A stretch of 64,000 nucleotides of DNA from Ottelia alismoides (taxonomy: Eukaryota > Streptophyta > Magnoliopsida > Alismatales > Hydrocharitaceae). The stretch lies in assembly GCA_037367405.1 (NCBI GenBank), contig JAZKJV010007240.1:124001-188000 (forward strand). Reading direction: 5' to 3'. Each line of letters opens with the position of its first letter. The stretch's first letter is position 1. The notes under the pieces were generated by a model. That model was not told the origin of the DNA. It saw only the letters and a program-made list of their open reading frames with translations, and made no database searches. The translations under genes and the position numbers were made by a program. Shown one piece after another: positions 13,205-23,922 of this stretch.

Positions 13205-13579
13205 CCTCTATACTTAGCATGCGCTATGTCCTCATAGATTAGAGAGAAAGAAGACAAGACATAACTCATACTGAGTATAGAAAAGCCTAACGAATAAATA
13301 ATAGACAAATGAAGGAATGAAAAGAGTGAGAAGTTGACCATCCCCCCTATACTTAGGATGAAATAATCCTAAGTATATCAGACTATACACAAGGCAAGGA
13401 GGGTCAAGTGTGGGAATGTATGAAATCATTGGCTCGAGCTATCCCCCCTATACTTAGGGTACACTATCCGTAAGTATAAGTAGAGTGTCAAAAGTTGAGG
13501 GAACATGTGAGGGATAAGAAAGTGAACAACTCGGCGTAGGAACCCCCCATACTTAGGAAAAAGTACGTCCTAAGTATAG
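13205..13579 (-). repeat. Four-hairpin array in the GyA 3' region
   Basis: Inverted repeats lie at about 13,209-13,279, 13,348-13,377, 13,449-13,478 and 13,548-13,579, the last three about 100 bp apart. The second pairs TATACTTAGGA with TCCTAAGTATA. On the coding strand two units contain the 14-mer TAAGTATAGGGGGG (complements of 13,342-13,355 and 13,443-13,456). The same 14-mer is the polypurine tract of GyD. Confidence 0.85.
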
Positions 13580-13666
13580 CAATGATGAAGGATATGAACC
13601 TTTTCGGAAGAAAAAGGAACTAAAGAATGAAAAGAAGAAAAGAAGAAAAGAAGAAAAGAATAAAGG

Positions 13667-15127
13667 TCATTCAAAAATGTTTTGATGTGCTTTGTCTTCT
13701 ACTGCAACTATGGAAGTATTCGGCTCATCATCATAAATCACTTGGATTGAGTCAATGACAGATAGAAATGTATCATATTCAAGATAAGGTTTCAGAAGCT
13801 GTCCATTGAATATAAACGGTTGTGCGTTAGCTGACAAACCAGATATCATCACGCTTCTGTTGCCATGCACATGCCTCACTGTAAATGACCCTGCCCATTT
13901 ACTCTTCAACTTGCCTGAAAAGATCTTTAATTTCGGATTGAATAACCACACCTTCTGTCCAGGTTCGAAGATCTTGCGGCGGATATGCTTGTCGTGCTAT
14001 TTTTGACCTTCATCGTATACATAAGACTGTTGTCATATGCATAATCATTGAATTCCAATAATTTGTTCAGGTCCATTGTTCTGTTCTTCTCGGCTTTCTT
14101 AGAGTCCAAATTACAGATGTTGATGACCCATAAAGATTTTGTATCAGCTCAACATGCAGATGATATGGCTTTCCATAGACAAGGTGATAAGGAGACATTC
14201 CTAATGGTAACTTGTACGCAGTCCTATAAGCCCACGAAACTAAATCAAGCAACTGAGACCGGTTCTTGCAATTCGGATGCAGAAGCTTCTACAAGATGGT
14301 CTTTATCTCCCTGTTAGAACATTCAACCAAGCCATTTGACTGCGGGTGGTAAGGTGAAGCGACTCGATGTTCAATATAGAATTATTGCATTAATTTCATC
14401 ACCTCTCTGTTATAAAGTGGCTTCCCCCATATGATATAAGAACCTTGGTGATACCAAACTGTGAAATAATGTGATCACTTAAGAATCGATAGACAGTCCG
14501 ACTGTCGGGCTCAGGCAGGGATAGCCTCCACCCAACGACTCACATAGTTGACAACAAGCATAATATATTCATATCCCTGATTGTTCTGAAATGGGCCCAT
14601 AAAATCAATGCCCCATGAATCAAATATATCTAAAATTTGGATAAACTTCAGGGGTATTGTTTATAGTAGTGTAATGTTTGACCCATCTTCTGACAATCAG
14701 TGCACAGCTTCACATATTCGTATGCATCTTTGAACAAGGTTGGCCACCAGAGGCCGTTTTGGAGTAGCTTTGTTGTCATTCTTTTTCCTGAATGGTATCC
14801 TCCTGATTCTTTATCATGACAAAGTGCAATGACACTCGGAACTTCCTCCTGAGGAATACACCTTCTCTAGATGCAATCTGCCCCCTCATGGAATAGATAG
14901 GGTCCCCCACTGGTAGAAATGGATATTTAGACAAAATATTTATCCACTTTCAGCTTTGTCCAATCGTTTGGAGTTCTCTTGGATACAAGATAGTTCACAA
15001 TATCAACATAGTAGGAAAGCGAGGTGACTGACAGGATGGCCTCATCTAGAAAGGTTTCTATAATAGGCAAAAAGTTCAGCTCAGGAGATTCAGGCTTAGG
15101 AAGTTTGGACAAATGACCAGCCACCAC
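13667..15127 (-). pseudogene. GyA integrase remnant
   Basis: On the minus strand the linker VVAGHLSKLPKPESPELNFL (15,127 leftward) corresponds to the VADHLSRL block at the end of RNase H. Further on come a degraded zinc-binding and catalytic core (14,300-14,900), WAYRTAYKLPLGMSPYHLVY (14,067-14,252), and a C-terminal domain with FNPKLKIFSGKLKSKWAGSF and LLKPYLEYD (13,667-13,951, 94 codons open). The domain order is that of Athila-like integrase without a chromodomain. Frames change several times and the core has stops. Confidence 0.82.
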
Positions 15128-15598
15128 ATTCTTGACACCAGGTTTATCTCGTATTCAAAGGTCAAACTTCTGGAGGAGAAGGATCTAATGAATACGATGT
15201 GGTTTGGTGTCCTTCTTCTATTGTAAATATCAAATGGCCGAGTAATCTGTGTAGATGATAACCTTGGACCCAAGGAGATGTGATCTGAACTTATCCAAGG
15301 CAAAAACTACCGCTAGCAGCTCCTTCTCAGTTACTGTGTGATTCCTTTGGTCTTCATCGAGTGTTCGACTAGCATAGTGAATAGAAAATGGGACATTATC
15401 TTTTCACTGTCCAAGTACAACACCGATGGCATAATCCGATGCATTTGTCATTATCTCAAATGGTTGAGTCCAAATATGTGGCTGTAAGATAGGGGCCTGA
15501 GTAATGAGTTCTTTGAACTGATTGAAGTCAAGGAGAACTTGGTCATCAATAATGAAATCATTCTCCTTACCTAGCAGCTCAGTAAATGGTTGGATCAA
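15128..15598 (-). pseudogene. GyA RNase H remnant
   Basis: An open piece at 15,404-15,598 contains QFKELITQAPILQPHIWTQP, FEIMTNASDYAIGVVLGQ, the N-terminal part of a retroelement RNase H. The usual first catalytic Asp (CDAS) is read here as TNAS, so the active site is damaged. Downstream (15,150-15,400) the EKELLAV-type and TDH blocks are visible only with frameshifts. RNase H removes the RNA template during DNA synthesis. Confidence 0.78.
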
Positions 15599-16353
15599 TT
15601 TGCTAAAATCTTTGATAAAGCATCAGTAGAAATCGACATGGCCCAAGAATGATTGTACTTGTTTAAGAGTTGTTGGTGGATCTAGCTTACAAATCACCTC
15701 CACCTTGGCTGGGTCAACTTCCATGCCATGCTTAGATACAACATGACCTAGCACAATTCCTTCAGTCACCATGAAGATGCTCTTCTCCTAAGAGAGCACT
15801 AGGTTTACTTTGCATCACCTCCAAAGAACTCGATCTAGATAATCAAGATTGATCTAAGGAGTCCCCATAGACTAAAAAATATCCATGAAAACCTTTAGAA
15901 AATTACCCACCATGTCGGCAAAAACTACCAGCATACACCTCTGAAATGTGGCCAGGGCATTGCATTGCCTGGACAGTGTCCGTCTAAAGGCATATGTACC
16001 AAATGGACTGGTGAACGTGGTCTTCTCTTGGTCTTCAGAAGCTATTTGTCCAAGAAGAAAAAATATACCTTCATGGGTAGTCTCTCAAGAATCTAATCGA
16101 TGAAGAGCAACGAAAAATGGTCCTTCTTGGTAGCGAGATTGAGTTTTCCGTAATGTACGTACACTCACCAAGAAGTGGGTACTCTGGTCGTGATCTCCTC
16201 TCCTTTGTCATTCTTCACGATGGTGATCCCTGATTTTTTTTGCACTACATGAAGGGGGCTCAACCATTTGCTGTCGGAGATGGGATATATGAATCTCACA
16301 TCACACCATTTCTGAATTTCTTTTATGGCAACCGTCTGAAGGTTTGGATCCAA
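15599..16353 (-). pseudogene. GyA reverse transcriptase remnant
   Basis: It opens with IQKWCDVRFIYPISDSKWLS and GITIVKNDKGEEI (16,165-16,353), then passes a degraded palm. The active-site block reads LKVFMDIF followed by a stop near 15,873-15,897, where FMDD is expected, so one of the two catalytic aspartates is changed. Further on, GIVLGHVVSKHGMEVDPAKV is recognisable near 15,710-15,770. The N-terminal block is clearly Athila-like. Confidence 0.8.
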
Positions 16354-17178
16354 CCTTCTTTGAAATTCACGGGAGGGTTTGTTGTCTTCCTCGTGGAAAA
16401 TACGATGCGAGAAAAGGGAAGGATTGATCCCATGGAGGTCCGAAGGTTTCCAACCAATAACCTTGCGGTTTCACTCAAGAATCTCCATCAAACAAGATTC
16501 TTGATCTATGGTCAGATGTGCATTGATGATGATCAGGTACATGTTGGGTTCAACCGCAAGGAAGGTGTACTTCATATTGGAGAGCAATGGTTTTAGCTTA
16601 GGCAGAGTGGGAACTTCTTCAGTGGTAACTTCTGTGATTATTGCAGATGGTGGTCCTTTCATTTGCTCTACGTCCACCCTTAGCAGTTCAGTTTCTTCCT
16701 TCAAAAATTCACAAAAGTTTTCAATAATATCTTCTTCATTCTAGAATTCCTCAATGGTATGTTATTGGTCTTGAAGGCATATGTTCTCCACTAAGACCTC
16801 ATCAAGTTTCGGCCAGAATCTCTTTGTGATTTCTATAGGGAAATTCGAGTGCACTCTCAATTCCTTTCTCGGGGTAGAGGAATTCATGGATCCCATTATC
16901 ATCCTTAATAGGTTGGTATCTCGAATTCCATCTAGAAAGTTGCAGTCGTCGGAATGGCCGATAACCTACACACCCACTGCAGATGTTCCCTCTGTAGGCT
17001 TTGCATCAGACACAGTCTCTATCTTAACTCTGCTGTCATTGGAGCAAGATGTGATCTACCCAGTGCCGTAATTCACTATTGCATTGGTTGTTTGCAGAAA
17101 CAGCAGACCAAGGATGATGGGTGTGAGGAGCAGAGATGTGGAGACGTCCATATCCATCACAACAAAATTGACAGGGAA
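16354..17178 (-). pseudogene. GyA protease C-terminus and protease-RT linker
   Basis: This is the weakly conserved stretch between protease and reverse transcriptase. An open piece (16,471-16,704) includes PKLKPLLSNMKYTFL and LTIDQESCLMEIL, matching the LKPLPxxLKYxFL block found just before reverse transcriptase in Athila-like polyproteins. The plus-strand open frames over this area are antisense shadows. Confidence 0.7.
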
Positions 17179-17771
17179 TTACATCCCATGAACAGTGACG
17201 ATTACGTCCTCCGGCATGCCCCTAGGTCGCTTGACGGATTTATCTGCGAATTGCAGAATCATCTTCGTAGGCTTGAGTGGTCCTAACCCAAATTCAGTGA
17301 GTAGTGAAGCTATCATTAAATTGATAAAAGACCCATTGTCGAGCAAAGTGCGTTCAATATCTTGGTTAAACATCTGATAGCGAACGTGTGGTGCTCCCTT
17401 GTTTTGATTTTTGTTCGGGAGATTGCTGATGGCGTTGACTGTGGCCATAGTAAGAATATGCTTTTCGGACTTACCACCTTGACTTCTTGCATTGTGAGGG
17501 TGATGCCTACGCCTCGTTGTACATGCATCTTTGAGTCCTTTCTTCACAGTAGACATGTACTCAAGAGCTTTCATCAAAGGCATGTTCAAGACTAAATTTT
17601 GAATAATTTGTACAATGATAGGATTAGACAGAACATTTTCCAAAGTTTTAATTTTTTGTGTTTTTTCATTGCTCCTGGGAAAGGGATATTTTCAGAATAT
17701 GCAATGGTATCATTCAAAATTTTGTCCTTATCAATGTTAATGGGTAGTTGGCGAAAATGTGTAAAATCATC
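17179..17771 (-). pseudogene. GyA gag-protease junction and aspartic protease
   Basis: The open piece 17,179-17,643 covers VKKGLKDACTTRRR, EKHILTMATVNAISNLPNK, the active-site region LLDNGSFINLM, GLGPLKPTKMILQFADKSVK and RPRGMPEDVIVTVHGM. The last two are hallmark Athila protease blocks. The catalytic D-[ST]-G is DNG here, so activity is doubtful. The reading runs upstream (FTHFRQLPINIDKDKILND) to 17,771, where it fuses directly to LTR sequence; gag is missing. Confidence 0.82.
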
Positions 17772-18392
17772 TACAATAGGGGTCCAAAACCTAACTTTCA
17801 CATACTAATTCCAAAAAATATGAAACCATATTCATTAAATAGCTTATTAAAAGTTATATACAATTAAAGTGATTTTGATACATTTTGAGTTTTTATTTGA
17901 GAGTTATGGATCTGGGAAGTTGGGATTTTGGAATCTTATTTATAGTATAACTTGTTCAATATATTGTTTTTGAATGAAATCAATTTTGTATTTTTTCTAT
18001 ATTGTTATCTACAACTTTCATGTACAAAGTTTCTTTATTTGATGAATAAATAATAAAAAAAACAAAATAGGTCCCAAAAATGAATAAATGATGAATTAAA
18101 GAATGTAAATTATTGGTGATTTTTGGGTCCTTATCTCCCCCTACTTTATTCCTTGTTGACTAAATCAATTCTTGACTTGGTCTCAGGGTTTAGGATCATA
18201 AAATACCTTTGGTATTTTATTATTTTTTTCTTTTCTTTATTCTATAATTTTGGCATTAGAAATAGTATTTTATACACAATATCTGGAATAAATAATGGCT
18301 GTTAATTTGTACAAATTAGGAATATTTACATACATTAACGGGTTTTTAAGGTCAAATTAATAGAATAAAGGTGATGAAATGGAGATTCATCA
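17772..18392 (-). repeat. 5' LTR remnant of GyA (U3 only)
   Basis: About 620 bp matching 10,663-11,281 of the 3' LTR, including GGTCCAAA.CCTAACTTTCA, and ending GATTCATCA at 18,392 against the TCTGC duplication. The rest of the LTR, the primer site and gag are deleted. The break shares TACAATA with the LTR copy, a possible microhomology. Confidence 0.85.
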
Positions 18393-18397
18393 TCTGC

Positions 18398-18469
18398 TAT
18401 AACATTCTTTACTCTAGGTTTTTCTTGGAGCAGAAGGATCCAATAGAGTAGTCGTGACTGGCATCATCC
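18398..18469 (-). pseudogene. 72-bp GyB slice between GyA and CopC
   Basis: TTCTTGGAGCAGAAGGATCC (from about 18,422) matches the GyA RNase H/integrase linker at about 15,168-15,190. It continues across CopC at 28,802 with CTTCTTGTCCTGTAGATACC. It shows that CopC inserted into GyB. Confidence 0.8.
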
Positions 18470-20835
18470 TGTTGGACTTGTAAGCCCCCTCGACGACCCA
18501 TTAATGCACAAAAAGTTATTGTTTTATCATGTCCATTTGAAATAAAATAAATAATTGAATGATTGCACTTTATTATTAAGGTCCCTTTGTACAGTTAGGG
18601 TTATGTACCATGGGCATATTAAATACCATGCAGTTGGGAGGACACAACTGACTTCACATATGATATTCAATAAAGATCTCATGTCCGAGAAAGAGATGAC
18701 AATCTTTCTTTAAAGATTGATTTCCAAACTACTTCATGAAGAAGGTCCTCTGCATAAGAATGTAGATTCTGAAGTATTGGAATAATCAAGTCAGAGATCT
18801 GACTTGATGAGGTCGAGATAAGACCTGAATTGTAACTGTCACGATCATGCACACATCATTCGACCTGAGAGAGGTATGCATCTATATGCATAAGTATGTA
18901 CATTTGACAGACCAATAGATTGGTGACCTAGCCAAGATCCATACACTAACGTGTTCGTGTGCAAATGAAGTCGAATGAGATGTATGATCTCTCAAAGGAA
19001 TCATACATGTTCATAGTTGATGAACCCGGAGATAGAGCTCGAACAGAAGATATATTGGGGTTAGAATGAATTCCATTCATGGTCGTCTTAATTATGAAAT
19101 AAGACACGAATTCGAGATATTAATATATGCTTTTGGAAAGTATATGACTAATATTATTGCCCAATTATCAAATGAGAAATCTATTGATACAATCTGAAGA
19201 AGACAGTCAAACCAAGGTTTCAAGTTCAGACTTATCAAAGTCTTCTAGTCTGAAAGATGGATGAAAATTTGGAATACCTAAGGTTATTTTTGTTGTTATA
19301 ATGGATCATCTACCATGACACTTTCATAGCGAAGAAGTGATGAAACAAGATGGATTTTAGTGGCTCCATTTAGCTAGATGATTTGTGATTTAATTATATC
19401 AAATCACAATTCATTTGAATCTAATTTCCAATTCAAATTTTAATGTCCAAATTTTGAAAACAGAAATGGTCATGAAAATATAAATATACAAGCTCCTTTA
19501 GCTCATTTCTTAGCTCCAAATGGTTTGGACTATGATTAGAAATGGTCAAGGAGGCTGGATTCAGCTCACCGATTTGTCCAGCTCACGGAGAGTGTGATGT
19601 GTTTCGTTGAGCTCACTAAGAGTGTAAAGTGCTGCGGTACGAGCTTAACATTCGTATGTGACCGATTTTTGCAAAAATGTATAAACCCTGAAATAGGATA
19701 GTTACCCATATTTCAAGCCACTATACATGGATAGAATGATCTCCCTGACATTATCTCCAAGTATCTGCATTCCTATCTCATGAATCCTAATTGGATTACG
19801 ACTCATACCTATTAATGGCAATATTGTAATAATTATGATTATTACATATTATTGATAAGGGCAATTATGTGAATATGATTCGCAAGAGTAGCTCTATAAT
19901 TAACGTGAATAGTGATTCACGATAATTAATATTTATATGGATGTGATTCATATAAATATTTTTGTAAATATGATTTACATAATTTTCCAAGGCAAGAGAT
20001 TTTGTTAATTCGATTTACATTAATTTTGTAGATGTAAATTAGATTTACATTTAAGTTTGAGCTCATGAATACGATCATAAGATTTAAGGATTAACTTCAT
20101 AATCTTCAATATTGATAATATGATTATCAAGTGAATTAGTTAATAAAATTTGCAACAACTTCCATATATGGAAGGTGATGTGGCTTGTACATATGATGTA
20201 CACGGTTCCATATGGTTGAGTTCTTATTGAATTATGACTCTAAAGTTGTTGCTTATTTTATTTTAACTAATATTTATTGGATATAATAAGGATATGATCT
20301 TTATTGAACTAAGACTTAGTCTTAGCCCTTGATTTAAAATCCAAGGGCCACCAAGGCACATGTAGGACATGTGTTTTAAGTATAAAAGGAGGGTTAGGAC
20401 TTCTCTCTTTTAAATAATAATTATGAAGAGCAAATCCTCATCTAAATTTCATGCCCCCTTAAAGAGAGAGAGAGAGAATCTTGAGAGTCTACAACTCTCA
20501 TAACTCTCTTCTTGTTTCCCTAATCAACTTCCGGGTTCATGGGATGCAACACGACTCATCTTTGTGCCCATGATAGAGAAGTTTGCAGGTCGGACTTCAA
20601 TTCAGGAGGTTTCCTTCGTAGAAACTCATGCATCAAAGGTAATCCTGATTTACCTATATTATTCATCATGAATATTATATATATATATATATATATATTC
20701 GATTTCTAGATGAACAAATTATTGTGCTCCATATTCTAATTCATACGATGAACTAACATTGTTTTGGAAAATTTGTTTGCCATATATTCTGCATTTTCAT
20801 GATGCATAGTAAATAATTTTTATTTACTTACTTAA
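18470..20835 (+). repeat. Left LTR of CopC
   Basis: It begins TGTTGGACTTGTAAGCC and ends TTTACTTACTTAA, against TTTACTTCCTTCA in the right LTR; the terminal CA has mutated to AA. It is followed by ATTGGTATCAGAGCC. It holds a TATA box at 20,381, a GA repeat at about 20,465, an AT run at about 20,672-20,698 and a donor-like AAAG|GTAAT at 20,639. Confidence 0.9.
20381..20390 (+). promoter_or_regulatory. TATA box of the CopC left LTR
   Basis: TATAAAAGGA, conserved at the matching site of the right LTR (28,341) and of a CopE LTR (51,794-51,803, minus). It marks the likely U3/R border, with transcription expected about 30 bp downstream. Confidence 0.75.
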
Positions 20836-20837
20836 AT

Positions 20838-20849
20838 TGGTATCAGAGC
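20838..20849 (+). promoter_or_regulatory. Primer binding site (initiator tRNA-Met)
   Basis: TGGTATCAGAGC, two bases after the left LTR. It is the classic plant copia primer site, complementary to the 3' end of initiator Met tRNA, and fixes the LTR end and the strand of the element. Confidence 0.93.
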
Positions 20850-22823
20850 CATAGGTTTAGAGGATTTGGACTGCATCCAAGTCCGATGAACAATCGGCTA
20901 GATCATCTCGATTATTGGGTACATTGTCTTGCGACAATTTTAACGATTTGGATCATTTGGAGACTTTTGAATTCGCTATCTCCAATGTTTTAAACATATT
21001 TTTGTGATATATATGAGGTTTAGAAGGTCTGGACTTATACCCAAAAGATGCAACAATTTTTGGTGACATTAGGGAGAAGATTCAGATGTTAAAAGCAATC
21101 GCATACTCTGATTTTGAATATCGTAGCATTAAAATTATGAATCTTTAGATACTATTTTTGGGTTACATAATATGATAAAATACCGATTAATAATTCATAA
21201 ATCAGGTCATCAATCAGTTCGAAAAAGTTTCATGCGAATCCGATTGTGCAACCTCGAGAAATTGGATTTCTCCATATGCGGAGTTGGAAGAGGACACAAT
21301 TGTCTTATTGAGTTATTTCTCATATTTTGAGACTCAAAATTGATGAAAATATATTTGATATATTTACATCAGGAGTAGGACCTAATATTTTGGAAATATT
21401 TGAGGATGCAATAAATTTTAAGTCCAAGTTATTTGATGCTTTTTAATTTGAAGTGCGATGGTCGCAGCTTGCAAATTCAAATCTGAAATCAATATTTGTT
21501 TATTTTGGGAAGATGTAATAAAATATAATGTATTTTTATTTCATTTTTCTTGATTAATTATGCACTTTAATGTTTACAATGAAATTAGAAATTGTGGAAC
21601 TAATTTGATTAGTTTCATGAGTTGTCCAGATTGTTGCACTAGACATCTTTTGCAATTGAAATTGGTTTGATTCAAAGAATAGTCTAGATTATTGCACTAG
21701 ACCTTTTGAAATTAAAAAAAAAGAGTTTGCTAAATTCAAGAAGTGTCTAGATTATTGCACTAGATCTTTTGGGAAATTAAAAAGAGTTTTAAATTACTAA
21801 AATATGTGAGAGTTACTATATAGTATCATACACGGTCGAAAGATCACAAAACCTCCTTAGTATAATATGTACTCATTGTGTTGTCTTGAATTGATTCAGA
21901 GAAGGTTTCTATGTTGTGGAAATGCCAATGAGTTACTTAATTGGCATGCTGCACCGCATTTGCAGTGGAAGCGCTTCCTGTTAGCATTTTCTGTCAGACG
22001 TGACTGTATCTGTTCAATGAAAGGTGGCACGAGGAGTTATGTCGTACATTAACAACTAAAATTGGAACATTTAATTGTACTATGGAGGGTGTAATACTAT
22101 ATGGTAACATTAGGTGCATAGAATGGATCAAATCCTAACTAAGATTGCTTAAGTATCAATCTTTTAATTAGATTAAAAATAAGACAATAAGCATGTATCC
22201 TAGCTCTATCCCTTAGATTAATTATGAGAATATGATTCGAATTGATTAGTCACTAATTTAAACATGATATGGATTAAGTCATATCATTGCAGAGGACTAA
22301 GTCGCCATGGGTTGTATTTTTGGAGACGCTCATGCGTAGTCATGACTCCGAATTACAAATTCACATGAATTGGATTCTTCATTTCTTGAAATATATGGGC
22401 TGTATGCATAGTCACCCCAACGTTATCCCCCATATTATTGAGGCAGCATTTGATTGCACATAACATAAAATGATATTCGCTCATTAAGAGTTGGTTTAAT
22501 CAATAACATGCTAACTCCATATGTGTGGGTAGTGTGGGTGTTGAAGATCGAACTGAGAATACAAGTTGGACTTGTAAGGTGGAAAGGGTTCCCGCTTCTT
22601 TCATCATAGTTGCATTTTTCATATTATTGGGGTGCAATAAAAATAGAAAGGAGACTCAGATCTCGTAGTAAGACCTTTGGTTAGCCTATCTCATGCTTTG
22701 AAAGCTTACAAGGGAAAGTATTTCAAAGTACAAAAAATACAAAACTCTTGATTTAAAATATTAAATTGTTTAATTTCCTTAATCAAGATAATAATGTGTA
22801 TTCTGTTTTTCCTTTTACTTTAG
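20850..22823 (+). other. CopC untranslated leader (about 2 kb)
   Basis: No conserved reading frame. It is collinear with the CopE leader on the minus strand (about 60,749-62,740). It contains a three-unit repeat (21,621-21,790) and ends with a pyrimidine-rich tract TTTTTCCTTTTACTTTAG touching the gag ATG, which looks like a 3' splice site. The 61-codon open frame at 21,867 is not conserved. Confidence 0.65.
21621..21790 (+). repeat. Three imperfect ~62-bp repeats in the CopC leader
   Basis: Cores TCCAGATTGTTGCACTAGAC (21,625-21,644), GTCTAGATTATTGCACTAGA (21,682-21,701) and again GTCTAGATTATTGCACTAGA (21,744-21,763). Each is followed by a pyrimidine-poor stretch ending near AAATT. Three matching cores occur in the CopE leader. 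Confidence 0.75.
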
Positions 22824-23322
22824 ATGAAATCTCTCAACCCACTTAACAATCTCCTTGAGGTCAATCAGTTGACCGACCCAAATTTTTTAGATTGGATCTA
22901 GAATTTAGAACTCGTACTTGAGACAGAACAGCTATCGTATATGCTCTTGTAGTAAAGTATGAGAACGCTCAGATAGAGGATGCAGATGAATTCAACAAGA
23001 AGTAGGGCGAGGATCACTTTATCGCTCGTTGATACATTCTTGGATCATTCTCTAATGTGCTTTAGAAGCAACTTATAGACATTGAGTCTGCTCATGACAT
23101 CCTCCTGAATCTGAAGGAGATGTAAATTGCACTCTTTCTAAATTAAAATCCACTGAGGATATTAGGAAGAAAGAATTTCCCTCTAGCAATGCCACGGTTG
23201 CACAGGTTAAAGGGAAGCGCGAGAGGAAGCGTGTATCTTAGAAGGGTCCGATCCAAGACAAGAAGAAAGGTCAAACTATTGATCAATCTTCTGAAGCTTC
23301 AACACATCAAACACCCATAGAG
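22824..23322 (+). pseudogene. CopC gag remnant
   Basis: From the ATG at 22,824 the reading MKSLNPLNNLLEVNQLTDPN, then FLDW, matches the N-terminus of a common plant copia gag (the capsid-forming protein). A stop follows at once, then others, and the middle is shortened: EFNKK and ARxYILGSFSNVL-type blocks appear near 22,989-23,060 in changed frames. A basic stretch with KGKRERKR (about 23,206-23,235) precedes the zinc knuckle. The CopE gag at 60,748 is the better preserved sister. Confidence 0.75.
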
Positions 23323-23922
23323 ATGGATGCCTACCATCACTGCAATAAGATCGGATTTTGGAAGCATAACCATCCAGAATATCTAAAGTTCTCAGAGAAG
23401 GACAAAAGTATAGCACTGTCAAATAAGAAATCTACATTCATCATTGAAACCAACTTACTCATTCGACGAGAAGGAAGTTGGATTGTTGATTCTCGTGCTT
23501 CTGTACATGTATGCAATCAGTTGCATATGATTCAAGACACTAGAAATCTTGATGAAGGGGAGATAGTCATCCAGATGGGATCCGATGCAACTGTTGCAAC
23601 GATCAACATTGGAACCTGTAGACTATCATTATCTAGTGGGTGAGTCCTAGACATTAGAGATTGTTTCTATGCACCAAATGTTAGAAGGAGCTTACTATCA
23701 GTATCTAAGCTTGTTGGTTATGGATATACTTTCCTTTTCTATAATAAACTTATCATAAATCATTATGGTAATTTTATAGCAGATGGCACTCTAATAGTAT
23801 GCGGACTCTATGAATTGAACATGCATGAATATCTCATGAATCTCAATATCACTGATAACATTAATATTGATAGTAATATTAAAACCCCTAAATGATAAAG
23901 GGAGGATGGAGATCATTTAACT
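23323..23922 (+). pseudogene. CopC zinc knuckle and aspartic protease
   Basis: The open piece 23,323-23,643 starts with a degraded CCHC knuckle, YHHCNKIGFWKHNHPEYL, in which two of the three expected Cys are lost. It continues to the protease block WIVDSRASVHVCNQLHMI. The catalytic DSG is DSR, so the enzyme would not work; CopE keeps DSG. After a stop at 23,641 the frame goes on with CFYAPNVRRSLLSVSKLVGY and ends before integrase. Confidence 0.85.

Larger units (their letters stand above)
7529..18392 (-). mobile_element. GyA: Athila-like Ty3/gypsy element with perfect 5-bp duplication
   Basis: This is a 10.9-kb element inserted into GyB integrase. The duplication TCTGC is found at 7,524-7,528 and 18,393-18,397. 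The ends are TGATGAAGG on the left and GATTCATCA on the right. Order on the minus strand: partial 5' LTR (17,772-18,392), protease, reverse transcriptase, RNase H, integrase, 3' non-coding region with hairpins, polypurine tract, complete 3' LTR. The primer site, gag and about 3.1 kb of the 5' LTR are deleted. All coding parts carry stops or frameshifts, so the copy is dead. Its perfect duplication suggests it is younger than GyB. Confidence 0.88.

Noticed and set aside
16240..17286. Several plus-strand frames of 78-118 codons
   Set aside because: Shadows of the GyA protease-RT region, whose motifs read on the minus strand.
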